This document shows, in pieces, positions 21,547 to 30,821 of a DNA stretch of 64,000 bases. The DNA is from Bufo bufo. Lineage: Eukaryota; Chordata; Amphibia; Anura; Bufonidae. The translations under genes and the position numbers were made by a program. How positions within the stretch are numbered: position 1 is the first letter of the stretch; every line of letters starts with the position of its first letter. The notes under the pieces are model-generated. The model was not told the DNA's origin, searched no databases, and saw nothing but the letters and a program-made list of their open reading frames with translations. The stretch spans positions 447,172,837 to 447,236,836 of the forward strand of contig NC_053392.1 of the NCBI RefSeq assembly GCF_905171765.1, in the 5' to 3' direction.

Positions 21547-22905
21547 TTTGGGATCCAGTGGGCTAAAGATACGGTGCTGTGAGGGTTATGCAAGCATGAG
21601 AGCCGTCCTTCACACGTCCATTCACTTTAAGTGCAGGCTCCGCCCCGTCACTTGATTTTTTTTCTAAATTAAACCTTTAATACAGTCTAGTTTGAACAGT
21701 GCGTCTATTCCTGTGCCGGTGGAATGGTTTGTTATTAAGTGCAGCTGTTCTAATACATTAGTTCTCATTTGAATTTCGCGCCTATTTCCAGGCCGGCGGA
21801 TGAATCTCTTTATTAGAGCGGCTGCCGGCTCTTGTCTGCCCAGTATTAATGACGATTGATGTAATAGTCCCACAGAGGCCTCACAGACAGCCTTTTATCT
21901 AACTGCTGCTTATCTGGGAGACGGCCCAGGGCACTTACCGCTCCAGTGGTACCTTGGGCAAGGTGACAGAAGAGGCAACTTGATGTGCGTTGTCTTCCAG
22001 ACCCGCTGCGATTCACGGCCGGATCTACTTTCGCCGAACTTAGTGCAGCTGAATCAGCAGTCAGCGATGCTGTTAATTCGCTGGTTTTCAGGCTTGTAAT
22101 CTTCACACCCTTGTATGGACCAGGTGCATGGTGTGGATCTCTGTTAGGATCGGCGGCTGGTGACACATAAGCCGCGGGGCACGGCTCTTACTGCCCGGAT
22201 GGGCGCTCTAATACAGTCCGGTGCTGTAGGCTGTAACTTCTCTCCTTCTCGTTTTCCAAAAATAAAGATGTCCTGGTGATCCAGGCAGTGTCCTGCGTCG
22301 AGATATGTGTTTTTCAGACTTAATAAATCTGTTTTAGTCGAGTTATGGCTGTCTTTATTCTCACTCTCCACAGAGCTCACACAAGCTGCGTCCGGTCAGC
22401 TCTGCAGCTAGCTCCGCCCCCCGCAATGGCGCTTTTTTTAAACACTTGATCTGCATATACAGCGATTGTTATAACATGCATGTGAAATGTAATCAAATAC
22501 ACTGCTATTAATGTCAAATTACTTACAGTGATCAGAAATTCTTCCTCAACGTCACAAAAATTGTTGCCAACCATCTTTTCGGATCGCATACAACTTCGGT
22601 CTGGTGGAAACCAGTTGCTGTAGTAGGCCACGCCAATTTTGCGCATGAGCATAGGCGAAAATTACATTGTCGGTATTTTGCATTGAATAAAATAATGAAT
22701 GGAGATCGCAGAATTCTAATAATACATCTGGTATGTCACTGTCCATGTTGTGGGACTATTTGTGCACTTCTAGTAAGTATTTGGTGGCTGCAAATATGAC
22801 CTGAAGGTATTCCAGGTTTGCCTGCCTTTAAAGTGAATGGGGCCAGCCGCGAACTTGCGGTTTGCAAAACGGCCCGGCCGATGTTCGTCCATCACTACCA
22901 CTCGC

Positions 22906-23690
22906 CTATCAAAAGGTACCATGGCAAGTGTGGTTAATGCAGGGCGGATTGCTCCAGGATTTTCTACAGTAGCCGCTCGGTTTGTACAAGAATGTATGGT
23001 CTGTGCATTGACCAATCCCGGTCAAGTAGTGAAGACTCCAAGCAAGCATACCCCCAGACCACTTTACCCGTTCCAGAGACTGCAGATAGACTATATACAA
23101 CTGCTTAAGGTAGTAGTATATGAATTTGTGCGTTAATCTCTTTTCAGGGTGGCTGGAAGCCTTCCCAGAAGCAAAGGCAAATGCAATGAACACAGCAAAG
23201 AAGCTGGTCAGTGAACTGGTGTGTAGGTATGGTGTCCTTGAAGTTATTGAATCAGACAGGATTATCCCCATTTGAGATTCTGTTTGGAAGCGCCCCAAAA
23301 TTAGGATTGTATTTTCCACAACAGTTGCAAATGAACAATGATAGCCTAACAAGCTACGTGCGGGCCCTCACAAAGAGGCTTGAGCACACCCATAAACAAG
23401 TGTTTGCTTCCCTTCCAGATCAAGATTCAGTAGAATGAACACACAGTCTGCAACCAGGAGACTGGGTGGTGATAAAAAGACATGAGAGAAAAGGCCTGGA
23501 TCCCAGATTTGATGGTCCTTTCCAAGTCCTGTTGACTACTCAAACAGCAGTAAATGTTGAAGGAAAGCCTAACTGGATATATGCTTCTCATTGCAAGAAA
23601 GTTCTGACGCCCAATGTGGAGGATCCTCCTGCTGATGGCCACCCTAAGCCTGGGAACAATGGCCCTGTCCCAACAACTCAAAGATAATTG
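22906..23690 (+). pseudogene. pol remnant: integrase
   Basis: The sequence resumes in the same codon phase that was cut at 10987, so the hAT insertion split pol without loss beyond its target duplication. The zinc-binding N-terminal domain is marked by the FVQECMVC pair of Cys. A core-like block begins RLQIDYIQLLK, where the first Asp of the catalytic triad is expected. GWLEAFPEAKANAMNTAKK follows after a frame change near 23135. TGLSPFEILFG and the C-terminal part (GDWVVIKRHERKGLDPRFDG) match gammaretrovirus-type integrases. A deletion around 23250 removes much of the catalytic core. At least three frame breaks are present. Confidence 0.85.
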
Positions 23691-24189
23691 GGACAATGCA
23701 CTTATCTGACACCACCAAGTGCTGTTTAGAGGACTCAATGACACTGACAGTAAAATTAAAGACTGTTGAATCTGTACTCACAGTCCCGTGAGTTCAAGAA
23801 CTATGCCTTATCTGGCAATCCCTTTGACTTTTAAAGAACGTATTCATATGTCTTGTTGGCAGTTTGTCTCACAAAGAAGACCATGGCCTGATGATCAAAA
23901 TTATAATTCCACTGCAGTCCCTCTCTCCATAGCAAGGTGGGTGGAGGCTCCCTTATGGCAAGACAAACAATATAGCAAGTAGTGTTGATTATCATAGTAG
24001 TATATGCTGTGATTAAGGTTGTGCTTATGTGCGCCAATAGGTTCTGTACCAAAAGGAGAAACTACCAGGATTACTGAGAGGTCTTGGGAACTGCATTGAT
24101 ACCTGGGAGGGAATCTGGCCTCCGGCTGGCAGTTGGACCTGTCCCACCTGAAGTACCTCTCGGTTAAGATGTCAGTTCCAAGATATCTC
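23691..24189 (+). pseudogene. env remnant (membrane anchor only)
   Basis: Only about 500 bp lie between integrase and the polypurine tract, so most of env is deleted. At about 23983..24070 one frame encodes LIIIVVYAVIKVVLMC followed by a basic tail (KRRNY), which fits the membrane anchor and cytoplasmic tail of a transmembrane envelope subunit. No surface-subunit motif, fusion peptide or heptad region is seen. The call is based on position and hydrophobicity. Confidence 0.5.
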
Positions 24190-24202
24190 AAAATGGGGGA
24201 AT
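24190..24202 (+). promoter_or_regulatory. Polypurine tract of the retrovirus
   Basis: The purine run aaaatgggggaat lies immediately before the 3' LTR start (tgagaggg at 24203). This is the expected site for the plus-strand primer in retroviral DNA synthesis. Confidence 0.75.
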
Positions 24203-24701
24203 TGAGAGGGATGAGAATCAATTTTGTATTAGTATTTCTTCCATCTTGTGCATATGTGGAAAATTAATGAGCCAGCTGGCAAGATGTAGGGAGTCTCTGT
24301 GCATATAGATCAAATGTTCCTAGCTGCAAGGCCAAGGTAGCCACTCCCTTGCTCCCTTATCAGCGTTCCCTGTAGATTTAAGGATGCACTGCTAGAGAAT
24401 GCTAACTTTGAGATAAGATGCTGCCAAAACTTTTTAATTATTAGAATTTTGTTAGTATAGTGTGGAAGTATTGCCTTCTATGAATAACGAATCAAATCTT
24501 TAGTCTCGATTTCCACCCCCTTGGTGGTGTGTCGGATTTTTCTATGATTATCTGTAGTGCTATAAAGATGTATGCTTGTGTGGAATAAAGAATAGAGAGA
24601 ACCTGATTCAGCTGTGTGTCTGTGTCAGCTCTATGAGCCCTCATAAATCCACTTCAATTGGGACCCCAACAATCATAGAAGAACTGGGTTTTGCCACAAC
24701 A
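24203..24701 (+). repeat. 3' LTR of the retrovirus
   Basis: It starts tgagagggatgagaatca and matches the 5' copy over its first ~330 bp. It then continues with a TATA-like box (gctataaaga, about 24559) and a polyadenylation signal AATAAA (about 24583). The end is placed at 24701 (...ccacaaca) because a possible 4-bp duplication, taac, follows. The end is less certain than the start. Confidence 0.75.
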
Positions 24702-24734
24702 TAACCAATGCCTAATTAAGGCTTCTTTTCCCAT

Positions 24735-25142
24735 CTGTGATTCCATCATAGGATCTCAATACCGGAGGATAACACTTTAGTTTTGTCCCCATTCATTGTC
24801 AACGGAGACAAAACTGAACTGAACGGAATGCACCAGAATGCATTCCGTTCCATTTGGTTGAATTCCCATGCTGGACACAAAAGGCAGCAAGCAGCATTTT
24901 TGAGTGCATCATGGGATGCAGAGCGAGATGGATCCGGCATGAAACCCAATGTAAGTCAATGTTGCTGGATCCATTTTCTTGAAGAAAATGGATCCGGCAC
25001 CCATTGACACAGATCTGTCATGGCTATTTTAGAGATAAAACAACTGGATCCATTTAGAATGGATGCTGGTTGTATTATCCTAGTGGAAGCGTTTTTGCTG
25101 ATCCATGATGGATCCAGCAAAAATGCAGATGTGAAAGTAGCC
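24735..25142. repeat. Foldback MITE relic rich in ggatcc words
   Basis: The segment contains many small inverted pairs: cattttcttgaagaaaatg (about 24973), the word 'atggatcc' in several positions, and a right end tgcagatgtgaaagtagcc resembling Harbinger-like MITE ends seen elsewhere in the window. The left end is not defined. No coding capacity. Confidence 0.4.
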
Positions 25143-25145
25143 TAA

Positions 25146-25566
25146 GGCCTCTTTCACACGGGCGAGTTTTCCGAGCGGGTCCAATGCGTGAGGTGAACGC
25201 ATTGCACCCACACTGAATCCAGACCCATTCACTTCAATGGGGCTGTTCACATGAACAGTGATTTTCACGCATCACTTGTGTGTTGCGTGAAAATTTCAGC
25301 AAGCTCTATGGTTGTAACATGGTTATAAGGGTAAATAATAGCATTCTTAATACAGAATGCTTAGTAAAATAGGTTTGGAGGGGTTAAAAAAATAAAATAA
25401 AATTTAACTCACCTCATCCACTTGTTCGCGCAGCCCGGCTTCTCTTCTGTCTTCTTCTTTGATGATCTGTGAGGAAAAGGACCTGTGGTGACATCACTGC
25501 GCTCATCACATAGTCCACCCGCATCTTTTCCTGCAATGCACCCCCAACGCCCGTGTGAACCCAGCC
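25146..25566. mobile_element. PIF/Harbinger-like MITE
   Basis: The ends are ggcctctttcacacgggcg and, reversed, ggctgggttcacacgggcg. A 3-bp duplication, taa, lies at 25143..25145 and 25567..25569. Three-bp TAA duplications with such ends fit PIF/Harbinger. The 421-bp interior has no gene. The block with ccattcacttcaatgggg recurs in the related element at 34314..35113. Confidence 0.7.
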
Positions 25567-25923
25567 TAAGGCTTTGTTTAAATGCAGTTTTCTGTGTAAT
25601 CATTTTTAAACTTTGACTAAGATTGGATCAGAAGGCTGGGTCCAGGCGTGAAGGGCATTGCTGCAGATTTGTGGTGCCGAAGCCTCCACTTCAGGACCCA
25701 GATAACTAGCCACTTCTTCTGGACCTGCCCTAAACACAGAAAAGAATAAAGATAGAGTGGTTTTGGTTAAAACATGCATTATAACTGTACTGTGTAAACA
25801 AGGCCCAGGGCCCTATTTTTTTTAATTCCATCCCTTGTTTTTAGAAACACTTTGGGAAATGAAAGCATTGTCATAGGCAACTTATCCACTTTGCCTTTTG
25901 CATCAGGTTTAATTTTCCTCTAA

Positions 25924-26690
25924 GGCCTCTTTCACACTTGCGTTGTCCGGATCCGGCGTGTACTCCACTTGCCGGAATTACACTCCGGATCCGGAAAAAC
26001 GCAAGTGTACTGAAAGCATTTGAAGACGGAACCGTCTTCCAAATGCTTTCAGTGTTACTATGGCACCCAGGACGCTATTAAAGTCCTGGTTGCCATAGTA
26101 GTAGTGGGGAGCGGGGGAGCGGTATACTTACAGTCCGTGCGGCTCCCCGGGCGCTCCAGAATGACGTCAGAGCGCCCCATGCGCATGGATGACGTGATCC
26201 ATGTGATCACATGATCCATGCGCTTGGGGCGCCCTGACGTCACTCTGGAGCGCCCGGGGAGCCGCACGGACGGTAAGTACACTGCTCCCCGCTCCCCACT
26301 ACACTTTACCATGGCTGCCAGGACTTTAGCGTCCCGGCAGCCATGGTAACCACTCTGAAAAAGCTAAATGTCGGATGCGGCAATGCGCCGAAACGACGTT
26401 TAGCTTAAGGCCGGATCCGGATCAATGCCTTTCAATGGGCATTAATTCCGGATCCGGCCTTGCGGCAAGTGTTCCGGATTTTTGGCCGGAGCAAAAAGCG
26501 CAGCATGCTGCGGTATTTTCTCCGGCCAAAAAACGTTCCGTTCCGGAACTGAAGACATCCTGATGCATCCTGAACGGATTTCTCTCCATTCAGAATGCAT
26601 TAGGATAATCCTGATCAGGATTCTTCCGGCATAGAGCCCCGACGACGGAACTCTATGCCGGAAGACAACAACGCAGGTGTGAAAGAGCCC
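25924..26690. mobile_element. Harbinger-like MITE with a long internal palindrome
   Basis: The ends are ggcctctttcacacttgcg and, reversed, gggctctttcacacctgcg, with taa on the left and aaa on the right. The interior holds a long GC-rich inverted repeat: about 26060..26210 pairs with about 26225..26345, including ccccgggcgctcca against tggagcgcccgggg and cagtccgtgcggct against agccgcacggacgg. The centre is near 26215 (tgtgatcacatg). It lies about 75 bp downstream of the unc93a exon 26766..26947 in the gene's orientation. Confidence 0.7.
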
Positions 26691-26765
26691 AAAGTCTATT
26701 AAATAAAAGCAGATAAATAAATCTCAACACAAATGTTAAAAGATTAAAAATAAATAAATAATTAC

Positions 26766-26947
26766 CAGTTTGGTTTAAAGTTCCCAATGGAATAAGTTAT
26801 ATAACAGCACATTGAGATGACAATAGTCCATTTGCATCCAATTTTCTTTATCATGATGGGAGGTAGAAAAATCGAAGACAATATTAGACATCCATAGACA
26901 ACACTTAATGATGCAACACCCAGGCCTTTCTCAGGGTTCAGGCTGCT
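26766..26947 (-). CDS. unc93a: unc93a-like protein, upstream coding exon
   Basis: This 182-bp exon starts in phase 0 (AGC after the acceptor ...ttacag) and ends with the first two bases of a Trp codon before the donor GTAAT at 26765..26761. It encodes SSLNPEKGLGVASLSVVYG, then ILSSIFLPPIMIKKIGCKW and ISMCCYITYSIGNF, the characteristic N-terminal region of UNC93A with two membrane segments. The next exon in the transcript is 3470..3699, whose first base completes the Trp codon; together they read without a break for 137 residues. The intron between them is about 23 kb and made largely of transposons. The first coding exon must lie to the right on the minus strand but was not recognised. Confidence 0.92.
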
Positions 26948-27029
26948 CTGTAATGATAAAAATGTTTATTCTATTCAAGATTAATTATCATTTAACCATC
27001 ATTTATCCATTTATAAATTTGCACTTGTA

Positions 27030-27672
27030 GGGCTCATGCACACAAGCATATTTTGTTTCAGTGTCCATTCTTTTTTTTTTTTTTTGTGGCCCGTTTGCAG
27101 AATCATTCACTTCAACGGGGCAGCAAAAAAACGGAAATTACTTTGTGTGCATTCCGTTTCCGTATGTTCGTTCCGCAAAACAAACAGAACATGTCCTATC
27201 ATTGTCCTCATTACGGACAAGGAGAGGACTGTTCTATTAGGGGCCACCTCTTCCGTTCCACATAATACGGAATGCACACGGACGTCATCCGTATTTTATG
27301 CGGATCAATGTTTTGTGGACCGCAAAATACATATGCTTTTGGCTACCAAATCATAAGCCAATTCTGATGCAAAATAGGGACCATGTCATACAGGCCTTAC
27401 AGCTGCTACATAGACAGGATCATTCACTTCAACGGGGCAGCAAAAAAACGGAAATTACTTTGTGTGCATTCCGTTTCCGTATGTTCGTTCCGCAAAACAA
27501 ACAGAACATGTCATATTATTGTCCTCATTACGGACAAGGAGAGGACTGTTCTATTAGGGGCCACCTCTTCCGTTCCACATAATACGGAACGCACACGGAC
27601 GTCATCCGTATTTTATGCGGATCAATGTTTTGTGGACCGCAAAATACATACGCTCGTGTGCATGAGGCCTTA
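27030..27672. mobile_element. Harbinger-like MITE with internal duplication
   Basis: The ends resemble gggctcatgcacac and, reversed, aggcctcatgcacac. The interior contains a block of about 235 bp twice: about 27093..27330 and 27418..27650. The copies are nearly identical; for example both carry gcaaaaaaacggaaattact and caaggagaggactgttctat, and they differ by a few bases near 27199/27515. They are separated by an 88-bp segment (27334..27421) found again at 29442..29529. No gene. Confidence 0.65.
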
Positions 27673-28245
27673 TACTATTGTTTTAAACTTTTATTTTTAA
27701 TTCCTTAGCAGCAACCATTGTAGATGTTAGATGGAAGTTGAACATGGCAACTGCTTAGAAACTGAGCGGGCGCCACAGCTGGTCGGTGACTATTGTATTA
27801 TACAGCAGACATCTGCCAGTGTATGTAATTGGAGATAACTCTGACCATGAACATTTATCACTTCATATGTTATGGTTAATTGTAACTATGGCATCTAAGG
27901 GGTCATTCACTAGGCAGTTGCTATGACAGTAGGGAGCCTTGTAAAAGCTCCCAGGGCTGTCATAGCAAAGTTCCTCACTGAAAAAGGAGGGGGCTATGAG
28001 GGCTTGAAACACAACAGTATCACGGCTGCACAACCCAATATAATCACACCAACAGAAATAGTTACACAGCACAACCAAATATATCAATAAAATATATATC
28101 TTAGTTTACTTTAAAAAAAAAAGACATATAGTATATAATACTGTACATGATAAAAGGAGGTATGCACTCTCTATCCATGGAAGTGGTTAAAGGCAATGGC
28201 TGAATAATATATCATTGCTGTAAATACATAATACTGCTAGTAAGT
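27673..28245. other. No gene or named element seen
   Basis: AT-rich intergenic or intronic sequence. A short inverted pair (ggcagttgctatgacag near 27915 against ctgtcatagcaaag near 27956) suggests a decayed foldback element. I find no exon-like frame with splice sites. Confidence 0.35.
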
Positions 28246-28249
28246 TTAA

Positions 28250-28619
28250 AGGGAACTTGTCACCTGGATTTTAGGTATAGAGCTGAGCACGTGGGTTGCT
28301 AGATGGCCGCTAGCACATCCGCAATACCCAGTCCCCATAGCTCTGTGTGCTTTTATTGTGTAAAAAAATCGATTTGATACATATGCAAATGAACCTGAGA
28401 TGAGTCAGAGCTTGAAAATATGACTCTTCTCTGGTCACACAAGTAAGATATGACTCTTTTATGTTAATTTGCATAAAAGGCGGGAAGTACAAAATTGCAT
28501 AATACTTATTGAATTCATCTGTAAATGAAATTAAAAGTATAATTTATATGTTTAGGGTAACACAATGAACATTTAGAAACGCTCAGTGAGGGTAGCATAG
28601 TAGAGGTGACAGGTTCCCT
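28250..28619. mobile_element. T2/Kolobok-type MITE
   Basis: The ends are agggaacttgtcacc and, reversed, agggaacctgtcacc, flanked by TTAA at 28246..28249 and 28620..28623. TTAA duplications plus the AGGRR start are diagnostic of the T2 (Kolobok-related) MITEs of frogs. The 370-bp interior has no gene. Confidence 0.85.
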
Positions 28620-28879
28620 TTAAAAAAAAATGCGTACATCCAATCCAAATATAGAAATACAAAGATAGACTAATACATACAAAAGATCCCAACATGTGTA
28701 GGAGTGGCAATACACGTTTGACCTGCAGCTCCTTTAATTTCAAGGGGCCCCACGGGGTATGGGGTCCTTGGCATCATTATTGCTGGGGGGTCCCATTGGT
28801 AGGACCCCTACCAATCTAATAGATATTACCTATCCTGTGGATGGGGAATAACTTGCTACAAAAGAATAGCCATTTAATA

Positions 28880-29850
28880 CTAGCCATTAGAGATGAGCGA
28901 ATTTCTCAAAAATTTAATTCGGTCGGTTCGGCAAATTTTCTGAAAAGATTCTATTCTATCCAAATTTATTTGTGGTGAATCACGTTAAAAAACTTATTTC
29001 CTGGCGTCAGAGAGCCTGTATAGTGGTGTAGAACACTGTGCCTTGCAGTAACACGCATAGGAAGTCTGCTGTGATAGTGAAACAATACTGTGAGTCAGTA
29101 TGACATGCAGATGACAGGCGTCACTCTGAAAATCAGCTGATTCAGAACAGAACCTGTTCTATTAAACACTTATACAAGTAGAGCCACCCTGACAGAGTGG
29201 AGAGGGTGTCAGCAGTAAGTTTGTCACGTCACAGATTATTTTGCAATTCCTCTGATCCGCCAGAACAATAATCCCCAAAAAATGTATCCTATCTGTTGAG
29301 CATCCACCTTCACTCGGTCAGCATATGGTCAGTAATCCATCAGTATTGCTGCCTAAATCCCAAAAAAACACGAGTGGATCCAAAACAGAGATGACACATG
29401 AATGGAATATTTGCATGTCTTCTATGTTTTGTACCCACTCCTGCTTTTGGCTACCAAATCATAAGCCAATTCTGATGCAAAATAGGGGCCATGTCATACA
29501 GGCCTTACAGCTGCTACATAGACAGGATCCAATGCGCATCTCATTTTTCCTTCCTTCTGACAGATCAGAAGAAGGGTCAAATAAATGATGATATCAACCA
29601 GGCCAAAAAGGCAAAATAGTTGCCCAGTCATGGAGTGAGGAGGGTGGGGATAGCATGAAAAGTCCACAGAGTGGCCCACTGACAGAGTGGTGAAGTGGCA
29701 TCAGCATGAGGAGACCACAGAGTGGCCCAGTGATAAAGTGGGGAGGTGGCAGCAGCATAAGGAGACCACAGAGTGGCCCAGTGACATAGTGGTGATGTGG
29801 CAGCAGCATGAGGAGACCACGGAGTGGCCCAGTGACAGAGTGTTGAGGTT
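28880..29850. repeat. hAT-like non-autonomous sequence with tandem repeat
   Basis: The left edge tagagatgagcgaatttctc resembles the ends of the hAT MITEs at 1454 and 1805. The right end is not defined. About 29610..29850 holds four copies of a ~57-bp unit: gaccacagagtggcccagtg, then a spacer with gtggNgNgtggcagcagcat. The segment 29442..29529 is shared with 27334..27421. Frames over the repeat are by-products of the unit. Confidence 0.55.
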
Positions 29851-29856
29851 GCAGTG

Positions 29857-30060
29857 TAAAGGGAAATATTAATTATTGATATTTTGTATTAATCTCAATA
29901 ATGAATTTTCATAAATAGGCGTACAATCATCTACTGTGACCACACCTATCTATTCTGTCTCCTGGCTGGTTTGCCAATGTAAAGGGAAATATTAATTATT
30001 TCTATTTTGGGTAATCTCAATAATTACTATTCCTAAATAGGCAGGAGTCATCTGTTGATG
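29857..30060. repeat. ~125-bp direct duplication
   Basis: The string taaagggaaatattaattatt begins at about 29857 and again at about 29981, and both are followed by matching words (aatctcaataat, aaataggc). A TATA-like tatttataccttaaa follows at about 30068. This could be part of an LTR, but no partner LTR, primer-binding site or coding region was seen, so it is only called a repeat. Confidence 0.5.
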
Positions 30061-30815
30061 ACACTGCCTATTTATACCTTAAATAAGAGTAACTCTGTTG
30101 CCTCACTCTACACTAACCTAAACTACGTGTGACATACTGCTACTACGGCGGCTACAACAAAAGACTATAAACAGTGTATTACGAATAAAGGAATATTACA
30201 CAATACAAATACAGTCTATTACGCTATATCTCTATATATTAATGGTTTTAAATATATATACATATAGACGCACACAGTACACTAATACAACACTACAACA
30301 CAGCAAGATAATATTACACCTAACTACACTACACAATTCCACCCCAAATCTACCTGAATATCGCACTCACTTACACATGTATTTATACCAGCAGCCTACC
30401 CAACCTGGCTACACACTCTGTCCCTACGAGGTAAACACAATAGTGGCACTGCAAGGGTTAATATATGATGCAGGCCAGGGATATACTATGGGAACAAAAT
30501 GCAGGCCAGGGGTGAATAGCGGTAAATCAGGGCAGGGGTTAAGGGGTACCTCATGGGTTAATATTGGTGGCAGCAGTAAAGGGGTTACTGCAATGCTGGA
30601 GGGAAAGAGTTAATTGCAGACACAGGGTATATGGCACTGCAATGCAGGAGGGAAAGGGTTACTCAGCCATCTCCATGGGCACGTGGGGCTGCTCTGCCTT
30701 TCTTCATGGCATCTCTTCCTTCATGGAGCTGTTCAATCCATCTTCCTTCATGGAGCTGCTCAGTTTATCTCTTTCTCTCCCATGTGTGTCTCTGTGGTCC
30801 AGTCCCAAGAAGATT
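30061..30815. other. No gene seen
   Basis: AT-rich to 30430, then mixed sequence with short repeats: 'gcaatgcNggagggaaag' occurs at about 30590 and 30638, and 'ttccttcatggagctg' at about 30717 and 30740. No exon or transposon gene recognised. Confidence 0.35.
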
Positions 30816-30821
30816 TCAATT

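Larger units (their letters stand above)
15074..22421 (-). mobile_element. LINE-1: full-length L1-like retrotransposon
   Basis: The element lies on the minus strand, with the A-tail as a T-run at about 15067..15083 and the 5' end at 22421. An 18-bp target duplication, cgcaatggcgcttttttt, is seen at 15056..15073 and 22422..22439. From 5' to 3' it holds a 5' leader (22421..21547), ORF1 (21546..20476), a 1.2-kb spacer, ORF2 (19248..15446, one frameshift) and a 3' UTR. The sense-strand 5' end begins with a G-run followed by cggagctagctgcag. It is inserted in the 3' noncoding part of hAT-1 and is therefore the youngest layer of the stack. Confidence 0.93.
10996..22897 (+). mobile_element. hAT-1: autonomous-type hAT element, split by LINE-1
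   Basis: The left end starts tagagatggccttgcggttc. The right end, reversed, starts tagtgatggacgaacatcgg. Flanking 8-bp duplications are ccactcac (10988..10995) and ccactcgc (22898..22905), differing at one base. Removing a LINE insertion of about 7.35 kb (15074..22421) leaves a hAT of about 4.5 kb with a 5' tandem array, a broken transposase gene (11908..14246) and a 3' tandem array. The element lies in the pol gene of the endogenous retrovirus. Confidence 0.9.
8072..24701 (+). mobile_element. Endogenous retrovirus, broken and interrupted
   Basis: Two LTR copies in direct orientation (8072.. and 24203..) bracket remnants of gag, protease, reverse transcriptase/RNase H, integrase and an envelope anchor, all on the plus strand and in retroviral order. 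A possible 4-bp target duplication, taac, is seen at 8068..8071 and 24702..24705. Four losses are evident: the 5' LTR lacks its R/U5 part and the primer-binding site; most of gag is gone; the catalytic reverse-transcriptase region is replaced by a Tc1 fragment at 9150..9486; and most of env is deleted. A hAT element (10996..22897) split pol between the RNase H and integrase regions. Myristoylation-type gag start, protease and pol layout suggest a gamma/epsilon-like retrovirus, but the genus is uncertain. Confidence 0.85.

Noticed and set aside
22909..23352. 147-codon minus-strand frame over the integrase region
   Set aside because: It is the antisense of the integrase remnant; the plus-strand frames carry the conserved motifs.
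26020..26312. Overlapping frames with a shared SVRLPGRSR word on both strands
   Set aside because: The similarity is caused by the palindrome in the MITE, which is translated in both directions.
27036..27700. Duplicated small protein frames (FRKTNRTC-type)
   Set aside because: They translate the duplicated MITE interior; no coding signal beyond the DNA duplication.
29857..30240. Possible LTR with TATA-like box
   Set aside because: Only a ~125-bp direct duplication is visible; no second LTR, primer-binding site, polypurine tract or coding sequence was found.
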